Of a stretch of 20,479 nucleotides of DNA, positions 1 through 6,064 are shown piece after piece. Each line of letters begins with the position of its first letter. Positions within the stretch are counted from its first letter, which is position 1. The translations under genes were made by a program, and so were the position numbers. Source of the DNA: Eubacterium sp. UBA3279 (GTDB lineage Bacteria > Bacillota > Clostridia > Lachnospirales > Lachnospiraceae); contig DETV01000007.1 in NCBI GenBank assembly GCA_002361775.1, positions 1-20,479 on the forward strand, in the 5' to 3' direction. The notes under the pieces are model-generated. The model saw nothing but the letters and a program-made list of their open reading frames with translations, searched no databases and had not been told where the DNA came from.

Positions 1-69
1 TTTACATATATTTTTCGTTACACAAATTTTTTAATTTTTAAAAATGACGCAGATAATGTTCCCACTACC

Positions 70-170
70 TACGCCATTTTCCATTACACTTTTGAAATAT
101 TTACTCCATTTTCCTTCAACCTTTACTCCAAATTTACTCTATTTTAAAAATCTGTTACGATATTTTACGG
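70..170. repeat. Clustered short direct repeats (TTAC/TACTCC-type) in an AT-rich end region
   Basis: A 13-base unit occurs almost identically at 70-82 (TACGCCATTTTCC) and 102-114 (TACTCCATTTTCC). Shorter TTACTC or TTACG cores occur at 101, 123, 134, 155 and 165, with more TTAC at 2 and 18. Read on the minus strand they are GGAGTAAA-like units. Several short repeats at irregular spacing resemble the multiple transposase-binding repeats at the ends of IS21-family elements. That comparison is inference: no transposase gene lies in the window. No gene is visible in 1-174. Confidence 0.4.
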
Positions 171-174
171 TATA

Positions 175-285
175 CTATGATACCTTTTCTTTGAAGAAAA
201 ATATCTGTAAACCTTGATTTTCAGCCAACTTTTCAATATTTCCAAGCACTTTATTCTGTAAACATAGCACTCCTACATAAGCCAT
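175..285 (-). CDS. Possible 36-residue small protein, or truncated gene start
   Basis: I do not recognise this product. The 36-codon frame begins MAYVGVLCLQ and ends FFFKEKVS. It is listed because the ATG at 285 has a perfect GGAGG at 294-298 with an 8-base spacer, which is unusual for a chance frame. An in-frame ATG at 315 would add ten residues but has no ribosome binding site. The frame is mildly hydrophobic at the N-terminus, then has a charged stretch (NKVLGNIEKLAENQ) that could be helical. It lies downstream of the leuS terminator on the same strand, and no clear promoter is visible between them. Its stop lies just before the repeat array at 70-170, so it may be the 5' stub of a gene cut by an insertion. 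Coding status is uncertain. Confidence 0.35.
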   Translation of the reverse strand: MAYVGVLCLQNKVLGNIEKLAENQGLQIFFFKEKVS

Positions 286-340
286 TCGAGCAACCTCCAT
301 TCCGCTCTGCTTCATGTCGGTTGACGGGCGTAGCCCTATG

Positions 341-398
341 AATAGAAAACGACAGTCCTCCCTTTATGCAAGCATAGGGAGTTCTGTCGTTTTCTATT
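341..398 (-). terminator. Terminator of leuS (long imperfect hairpin)
   Basis: The arms AATAGAAAACGACAG (341-355) and CTGTCGTTTTCTATT (384-398) are a perfect 15-base inverted repeat. Inside them a second paired block, CTCCC with GGGAG and TATGC with GCATA, continues the stem after small internal loops. It begins 8 bases after the leuS stop. The A-rich and T-rich outer arms let it act on either strand. There is no long free U-tract beyond the stem. Confidence 0.8.
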
Positions 399-406
399 CG
401 CAAGGC

Positions 407-2821
407 TTACTTCTGCACAATATTAATTATCTTCTTCGGAACATAAATTTCTTTTATAATGTTTCCTGTCAGCTTATCGGCCACAGCTTCTTTTCCACGG
501 GCAATTGCATCTTCTTTGGAGATTTCAGCTGGAATGCTGATGACTGCGCGAGTTTTTCCGTTAACCTGTACCGGTACTTCGATTTCATCATCTTTCATTG
601 CTTCTTCATCGTGTTCTGGCCACTGAGCCGCAAATACAGATGTTTCATGGCCTAATACATACCATAATTCTTCTGAAATATGAGGTGCAAACGGAGAAAG
701 AAGCAGACAGAAAGTAGAAAGTGTCTCTTTGTCAATTCCACCTGTCTTTTTTGCCAGTTCAATCAGTTTATTGTTGTACTCCATAAATTTAGAGATAACT
801 GTATTCAGATTGAAGCTTTCCAGACGTTCTGTTACATCATGAATCAGGCAATGGCGAATCTTAATCATTTCCTTCGTTTCAGCCACATTAGCCTCAGCGC
901 TATCCTGTGCCAGTTTCCAGAAACGATTCAGGAAGCGGTATACGCCATCGATTCCTCTGTCATCCCACTCAGCATCCAGATCCGGCGGTCCCACAAACAA
1001 TTCATACAATCTAAGAGAATCACAGCCGTAATCTCTTACCAGATCATCTGGTGATACTACATTCCCTTTAGATTTACTCATCTTGATTCCATTTTTTCCG
1101 GTAATCATACCCTGATTAAAAAGTTTCTGGAATGGTTCATCAAAATCAATCGCTCCGATATCATACAGGAATTTTGTATAGAAACGGGAATACAGAAGAT
1201 GAAGCACTGCATGCTCTACACCGCCAATATACATATCTACCGGCAGATATTTATCTGCTTTTTCCTTGGAAACCAGTTCTTCATTATTCTTATTATCTAC
1301 ATAGCGAAGGAAATACCAGGAAGATCCTGCCCACTGAGGCATGGTATTTGTCTCTCTCTTTGCAGGAGCGCCACATACCGGACAAGTTGTATTAACCCAT
1401 TCGTCAATTGCAGCCAGTGGAGATTCTCCTGTTCCTGTAGGTTCATAAGAATCCACATCCGGAAGTCTTAAAGGAAGCTGGTCTTCCGGCACCGGAACAT
1501 TTCCACAATGAGGACAGTGAATAATCGGAATCGGTTCACCCCAATAACGCTGACGGGAGAATACCCAGTCACGAAGCTTGAAGTTTTCTGTTTTACGTCC
1601 AATTCCCATTTTTTCAATCATCATAGGAGCTTCTTTTTTCAGCACAGAAGATTCCATACCATTCCATTCTCCGGAATTGATCATAGTTCCTGCTGCTTCT
1701 GTATAAGCTTCTGTCATATTTTCGATTTCCTGACCGTCTTTGGCGATAACCTGGATAATCGGAATATTAAATTTCTTCGCAAATTCAAAATCACGGTCAT
1801 CATGTGCCGGTACACACATAATTGCACCGGTACCGTAATCTGCCAGTACATAATCAGACAGCCAGATCGGTACTTTCGCATTATTCAACGGATTAATCGC
1901 ATAGCTTCCGGTGAATACGCCTGTTTTTTCTTTATCCTGCAGACGGTCTACATTGGATTTCATAGATGCATTATAGATATATTTTTCTACAGCTTCTCTT
2001 GTCTCATCTGTTGCCAGTTCTTTCGCCATAGCGTGTTCCGGAGCAAGTACCATAAAAGTAGCGCCGTGAAGGGTATCTGGACGGGTGGTATAAACTGTGA
2101 TTTTTTCATCTTTTCCTTCTACCGGGAAATCTACTTCCGCACCATAAGATTTTCCGATCCAGTCAGCCTGCATTTTCTTTACTTTTTCCGGCCAATCCAG
2201 TTTGTCCAGATCATTGAGAAGACGATCAGCATATTTTGTGATTTTCAGCATCCACTGACGAAGATTTTTCTTTGTAACCTCTGCACCGCAGCGCTCACAT
2301 TTTCCATTAACAACCTCTTCATTTGCCAGACCTGTTTTACAGGAAGGACACCAGTTGATAGGAAATTCCTTCTCATATGCCAGACCTTCTTTGAACATTT
2401 TCACAAAAATCCACTGAGTCCATTTATAAAAATCAGGATCTGTGGTATTTACTTCTCTGTCCCAGTCATATAAAGCAGCAATTTCATTAATCTGACGTTT
2501 AATATTTGCCACATTTTCTGCTGTGGATTTGGACGGGTGAACGCCCATTTTGATCGCATAGTTTTCTGCCGGAAGTCCAAAGGCATCCCATCCCATAGGA
2601 TGAATAATATAATAACCGTTTAAAAGTTTATAGCGGCTCCATACATCTGATATTACATATCCTCTCCAATGGCCTACATGAAGACCGTTTCCTGATGGAT
2701 ATGGAAACATATCCAGACAATAATATTTGGGTTTCTTGCCGTCATCCACATTAACCGGATGCTCTTCCCAGATATCATGCCATTTTTTTTCTACTGCCCT
2801 ATGATTATAAGGTATTGTCAT
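407..2821 (-). CDS. leuS: Leucyl-tRNA synthetase
   Basis: This cytoplasmic class I synthetase charges tRNA-Leu with leucine. The 804-residue length is normal for bacterial LeuRS. The first catalytic signature is HVGH at residues 48-51 and the second is KMSKS at 580-584. A Zn-ribbon-like insert with two Cys-x-x-Cys pairs lies near residue 160 (CPSC and CERC). The CP1 editing domain follows, and the C-terminal domain carries VQVNGKTR. The ATG at 2821 has AGGAGG eight bases upstream. The gene is alone in its transcript, between its own T-box leader and a strong hairpin after the stop, so expression should follow the level of uncharged tRNA-Leu. No key motif is missing. Confidence 0.98.
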   Translation of the reverse strand: MTIPYNHRAVEKKWHDIWEEHPVNVDDGKKPKYYCLDMFPYPSGNGLHVGHWRGYVISDVWSRYKLLNGYYIIHPMGWDAFGLPAENYAIKMGVHPSKSTAENVANIKRQINEIAALYDWDREVNTTDPDFYKWTQWIFVKMFKEGLAYEKEFPINWCPSCKTGLANEEVVNGKCERCGAEVTKKNLRQWMLKITKYADRLLNDLDKLDWPEKVKKMQADWIGKSYGAEVDFPVEGKDEKITVYTTRPDTLHGATFMVLAPEHAMAKELATDETREAVEKYIYNASMKSNVDRLQDKEKTGVFTGSYAINPLNNAKVPIWLSDYVLADYGTGAIMCVPAHDDRDFEFAKKFNIPIIQVIAKDGQEIENMTEAYTEAAGTMINSGEWNGMESSVLKKEAPMMIEKMGIGRKTENFKLRDWVFSRQRYWGEPIPIIHCPHCGNVPVPEDQLPLRLPDVDSYEPTGTGESPLAAIDEWVNTTCPVCGAPAKRETNTMPQWAGSSWYFLRYVDNKNNEELVSKEKADKYLPVDMYIGGVEHAVLHLLYSRFYTKFLYDIGAIDFDEPFQKLFNQGMITGKNGIKMSKSKGNVVSPDDLVRDYGCDSLRLYELFVGPPDLDAEWDDRGIDGVYRFLNRFWKLAQDSAEANVAETKEMIKIRHCLIHDVTERLESFNLNTVISKFMEYNNKLIELAKKTGGIDKETLSTFCLLLSPFAPHISEELWYVLGHETSVFAAQWPEHDEEAMKDDEIEVPVQVNGKTRAVISIPAEISKEDAIARGKEAVADKLTGNIIKEIYVPKKIINIVQK

Positions 2822-2871
2822 GATAAATTCCTCCTGTTTTATATTTTATCTCACAGGAAGCGATGTCCTGC

Positions 2872-2925
2872 AAAATAAAAAAGTCCTTTGTCTCTCTGTT
2901 CATACAGATAGAGACGAAAGGACTT
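2872..2925 (-). terminator. Intrinsic terminator of the leuS T-box leader
   Basis: The arms at 2881-2900 and 2905-2925 (AAGTCCTTT paired with AAAGGACTT, continuing through GTCTCT/AGAGAC) form a stem of about 20 base pairs with a short loop. On the minus strand it is followed by TTTTTTATTTT. It lies just downstream of the T-box sequence, the position expected for the attenuator that an antiterminator replaces when uncharged tRNA-Leu binds. Confidence 0.9.
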
Positions 2926-3153
2926 TATTTCCGTGGTACCACTCTATTTCACAAAGTATCTACTCTGTGCACTTATTGATTCTGTAACGGGAATTCCCGC
3001 TTTCTCCTACTGCGATTTCAGAAAAAGAGCTCCGGCGCCAGTTCAAAGCCTTCCTCTCCTGTCTCGCACCATCCGACAGTTCTCTGGAATCCGGTACAGC
3101 TTCTACTATTCGCCATCCAAGCAGATATCATATAAAGGGCTTCCCCTTTGACT
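2872..3153 (-). promoter_or_regulatory. T-box riboswitch, leucine-specific (CUG specifier), controlling leuS
   Basis: The conserved T-box block is on the minus strand at 2931-2950 and includes GAGTGGTACCACGG. Stem I features lie upstream: AGTAGAAG near the 5' end, CAGAGAACTG and GGATGGTGCGAG. The predicted specifier is CTG at 3039-3041, in the context TTTGAA-CTG-GCGCCGGAGC. The same context in the pheS leader of this window carries a Phe codon, which supports the placement. CUG is a leucine codon, matching leuS. Known mechanism: uncharged tRNA pairs with the specifier and, through its NCCA end, with the T-box bulge, and so prevents termination. The leader runs from about 3153 to the terminator. 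Confidence 0.95.
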
Positions 3154-3159
3154 ACAAAT

Positions 3160-3188
3160 ATTCTACTCAAGCAATGTTTTTTTGTCAA
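3160..3188 (-). promoter_or_regulatory. Sigma-A promoter of the leuS T-box leader
   Basis: TTGACA (3183-3188) and TAGAAT (3160-3165) on the minus strand are separated by exactly 17 bases. The start point is predicted near 3153. This leaves a leader of about 330 bases before leuS, a normal T-box length. The promoter sits just downstream of the DUF2804 remnant. Confidence 0.85.
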
Positions 3189-3203
3189 GCCTTTTCCTGA
3201 CTT

Positions 3204-3431
3204 TTACCACTTATTTCTCACTTTCTCAGCAAATCCCAGCCGCCTGTCCGAAGAGGTAAAACGCCAAAGACGAAGGTAATCATCATTTCCCTCTGCATCT
3301 GTGGGAATATGAAATGTCACTTCTTCCAGTTTATGGGCTTTTCCATCATAAAAAATCATATTCTCTGAAGCTGCTGTTGTATTTCCAAACCCATATCCCA
3401 AATTAAAGCCCAGAACTCTTTTATTTTTCAT
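3204..3431 (-). pseudogene. Remnant of a DUF2804 gene (5' part lost, probable internal deletion)
   Basis: The 75-codon frame reads through LGFNLGYGFGNTTAASENM and continues FYDGKAHKLEEVTFHIP, then WRFTSSD. These blocks belong, from memory of the family, to the C-terminal half of DUF2804 proteins, which are normally about 330 residues. About two thirds of the N-terminal part is absent. After SSD the frame passes at once to RRLGFAEKVRNKW and stops. That ending resembles the family's own C-terminus, so an internal stretch of several dozen residues also seems deleted. The ATG at 3431 overlaps the stop of the DegV-family gene (ATGAAAAATAA), so the remnant could be translated by coupling. No ribosome binding site of its own is visible. 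The function of intact DUF2804 proteins is not established. Confidence 0.7.
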
Positions 3432-4272
3432 AAAACAAAATACCCAGTGTTCCCGGTCCACAGTGACTGGAAATCACACCTCCCGCTATTGTTTCATGAA
3501 TTTCCTGAAAATAACCTAATTCTTCCAAACGATTTCGGATCGTTGTTACCACCTCCGGAGCCGTACCGGAATGAGTAATAAATACCCGTCGGTTATCTGC
3601 ATGCAAAAGTTCTTCTTCCAGATCTTTTTCATACCGCAGCAACGCCTTTTCCACGCTGCCATGATATTTTTTTCCTACAATCATCTTACCTTCAACCACC
3701 TTGATACAGGGATGAAGCTTCAGCGTAGACGCTACCAGCGCGGTAGCTCCGGAACATCTGCCGCCCCGGGCCAGATACGTAAGCGTATCCACCACGAAAC
3801 TGGCCCTTACTTTGCATCTGTCTTTTTCCAACAAAGTTGTAATTTCTTCCGCATCCTTTCCCTGTTCTGCCAATTCTGCCGCGCGCAGCACCTGCAGACC
3901 AATTCCTGTGGAAAGATTTTGGGAATCCACCACAAATAATCTGCCCTGGGGGTAATCTGCACCTACCAGACGCATCACATTACAGGTGGTACTCATCTCT
4001 TCTGATATACCAAAGAAGATTACGTCATCTCCTGCTTCCAGACAGGGGCGAAGCATTTTTTCCGCATATTCAAATGATACTGCTGCTGTCTTTGGCGTAG
4101 TCTTATTTTCATCTGCCCAACGAAAAATCTCTTCCGGCGTCAGTTCTTCTTTATCATAGTAACTTTTATCATCGAGAATAATACACAACGGAATAATTGT
4201 AATCTGATATTTTTCAATCAGTTCCTGAGACAGATCACAGGTACTGTCTGCAAAAATATGAATCTTCTTCAT
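3421..4272 (-). CDS. DegV family protein (FakB-type fatty-acid-binding protein)
   Basis: This 283-residue cytoplasmic protein has the usual DegV length. The signature DSTCD at residues 9-13 opens the lipid-binding N-terminal domain, and THSGTAPEVV and the C-terminal GGVISSHCGPGTLG block are typical of the fold. Characterised FakB members present fatty acids to the kinase FakA for entry into phospholipid synthesis. No FakA gene is in the window, so the role is inferred from family. I chose the ATG at 4272 (MKKIHIFAD) because AAGGAG lies about nine bases upstream; an in-frame start at 4308 has no such site and would add 12 unrelated residues. The gene follows the exported-protein gene after 49 bases without a terminator, so they are probably co-transcribed. 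Confidence 0.93.
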   Translation of the reverse strand: MKKIHIFADSTCDLSQELIEKYQITIIPLCIILDDKSYYDKEELTPEEIFRWADENKTTPKTAAVSFEYAEKMLRPCLEAGDDVIFFGISEEMSTTCNVMRLVGADYPQGRLFVVDSQNLSTGIGLQVLRAAELAEQGKDAEEITTLLEKDRCKVRASFVVDTLTYLARGGRCSGATALVASTLKLHPCIKVVEGKMIVGKKYHGSVEKALLRYEKDLEEELLHADNRRVFITHSGTAPEVVTTIRNRLEELGYFQEIHETIAGGVISSHCGPGTLGILFYEK

Positions 4273-4321
4273 ACGTTTGTTTCTCCTTACTGTATTCGTT
4301 TCATTCACAAATCAGGCACAT

Positions 4322-5917
4322 CTACTTAATATCCAATACTGTACATACCGGATCCCCTTCTGTATATTCCAGGCTTACCCGGTCACCTTCTTTTATGGCT
4401 ACTACCTGAAGAAAATCCTGAACCGGAACATCAAAAATCTCTTTCTTTCCGGTAAGCACCAGGTAAAAATGAGAATTTCCGTCAATTACACTCTGTGCGA
4501 TTCTTTCCACAGTTCCGGATACTTTTTTCACTTCCCCATCTTCTCCTTTGGAAATACCACTGGAATTGAGTAATTTAATATAGGCCTGTTCACATTGTGC
4601 CACAGTATCTCCAATCGCCACATTCTGATATTTCTGAATGTTGACCATGGCGTATTTTTTTACCAGTCCTGCCCCATCTTTCAGCGCCATAAAATACGTG
4701 GGTTCATTAGACACGTTGATCAAAATAGGAAATGTTGCCTGATAGCCAAGATTTTGCACCTGTCCTTCCGCAGAATCCATAGCGGAATGCTCCTCTGCAC
4801 CATTTACTTTATAATAACGGGTTGCTCTTGTACGCTGATTCATCAATACAAATCCCACATTAGAGCGGTCTCCGCTTACGGAAGTTACTCCGGTATATAC
4901 CCAGACATCATCTTCCATTGCAAGATAATTAAATCCATCTGTAGATTTCAGACAGCCTTTCTGTCCGAAAATACTGTTGATATATCCATTGATCAAAGTT
5001 CCATGATAGTTATACAACTGTATCAAAAGATCAGCCGGATTCGCTCTGTCCACCCAGGTAGGACAATCTTTCAATGCATAATCCTGACATTCTCCTGTCT
5101 GAGCATTACAAATAACTACCCGTCCGATAGTCTGACCACCGAAAAGACCGATTTCGAACTTTTTCACCGGACAAATCCAATAAGGAGTTCCATCATCGCT
5201 TATCTCAAAACTCAACTGATCAAAAATGTAAGTAGGATAACGGAAACGTAAATGTCTGTATATATTACGGTTAAAATATTCTGCCTGAGAATATTTGATC
5301 GGCTTTTCCAGATTTACCAGCGTAGTATCCTCCGTAGCCATATCAATCATAATATAGGCCGGTATACCCTCCTCCTGATTAGTAAACCATTTTACAGGGC
5401 TGGCATAAACCAATGGGGTTACACGAACCGGTTTTCCATTATAATTTATCTGGGAATAGAGATCGCTCACTTCAAACTGAGAAACCATATCTACCATACT
5501 TCCCATTTTTCTGTTTCCCAAAAGAGCAGCGCTTTCCTTATCCAACAGAGGAATCTTGTTAAAATCGGAGGGCTGGATATCTTCAGTAAAATCTCTCTCT
5601 TCTATATCCAGCAAATTTCTGTATTTCTTTGCATTTACAATAGGAGAAGATAATACTGCTCCAATCAGGTATACAAGAACAATGGCCAGAATAACGGTTA
5701 TTCCCGTCTTCATTATTTTGCTCTGTTTTATTTCCTGAACCGTATTGATTCTCTTTTTAGCCGCGTACAACGCCAGTAAAATCACAACAACTGCTACAAT
5801 AAATACCCAGAATCCTGTGGAGTGAATATTAATCGCCGGCAAAGTCACATAATAGTAAATACCAGCCAGCAATAATAATGCTAAAACCAACAGAATCTTT
5901 GTTTTCATTTTCTTCAT
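4322..5917 (-). CDS. Unrecognised exported membrane protein with three N-terminal TM segments
   Basis: I do not recognise this 531-residue protein. It begins with a lysine-rich start and three hydrophobic segments at about residues 7-25, 35-53 and 71-92. Positive residues fall after the second segment (AAKKR) and before the third, so the positive-inside rule puts the remaining ~440 residues outside the cell. That domain is hydrophilic and probably beta-rich. It contains blocks such as GTPYWICPVKKFEIG, then GGQTIGRVVICNAQTG, and a C-terminal OB-like or barrel-like stretch (VSGTVERIAQ to FYLVLTG to GDRVSLEY). Two cysteines near the middle (YWICPV, VVICNAQTGEC) could form a disulphide. The ATG at 5917 has GGAGAAGG just upstream. 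It leads an operon with the DegV-family gene. No catalytic motif is visible. Confidence 0.85.
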   Translation of the reverse strand: MKKMKTKILLVLALLLLAGIYYYVTLPAINIHSTGFWVFIVAVVVILLALYAAKKRINTVQEIKQSKIMKTGITVILAIVLVYLIGAVLSSPIVNAKKYRNLLDIEERDFTEDIQPSDFNKIPLLDKESAALLGNRKMGSMVDMVSQFEVSDLYSQINYNGKPVRVTPLVYASPVKWFTNQEEGIPAYIMIDMATEDTTLVNLEKPIKYSQAEYFNRNIYRHLRFRYPTYIFDQLSFEISDDGTPYWICPVKKFEIGLFGGQTIGRVVICNAQTGECQDYALKDCPTWVDRANPADLLIQLYNYHGTLINGYINSIFGQKGCLKSTDGFNYLAMEDDVWVYTGVTSVSGDRSNVGFVLMNQRTRATRYYKVNGAEEHSAMDSAEGQVQNLGYQATFPILINVSNEPTYFMALKDGAGLVKKYAMVNIQKYQNVAIGDTVAQCEQAYIKLLNSSGISKGEDGEVKKVSGTVERIAQSVIDGNSHFYLVLTGKKEIFDVPVQDFLQVVAIKEGDRVSLEYTEGDPVCTVLDIK

Positions 5918-5992
5918 ATCCTTCTCCGTTTCTTTTCCGCATCTGCGGGATTATTTTGTTCGTGTCCCGAAGTTTCCAAACAATTATAGAAG

Positions 5993-6021
5993 AATATAGG
6001 GCAGGAACCTGAAATAGTCAA
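5993..6021 (-). promoter_or_regulatory. Predicted sigma-A promoter of the exported-protein / DegV-family operon
   Basis: TTGACT (6016-6021) and TATATT (5993-5998) on the minus strand have a 17-base spacer, giving a start point near 5986 and a leader of about 70 bases. The -35 element lies in the loop of an inverted repeat and the spacer holds one of its arms. Confidence 0.65.
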
Positions 6022-6031
6022 GTCCCCGCCC
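5999..6031 (-). terminator. GC-rich hairpin after the EF-G-like gene (possible terminator or operator)
   Basis: GGGCGGGGAC (6022-6031, read on the minus strand) pairs with GTTCCTGCCC (5999-6008) over ten positions including two G-U pairs, with a 13-base loop. It starts 34 bases after the EF-G-like stop. The run after it is TATATTCTTC rather than a clean U-tract, so termination would be weak. Because it overlaps the next promoter it may instead act as a DNA operator. Confidence 0.5.
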
Positions 6032-6064
6032 ATTTATTTTATACATTCTTAATACTTGTGTATT

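Noticed and set aside
1508..2473. A 321-codon open frame on the plus strand inside leuS
   Set aside because: It lies wholly antisense to leuS, which has all family motifs. The product is rich in Phe, Ile, Cys and His without recognisable domains, as expected of a reverse-strand shadow. It has no supported ribosome binding site.
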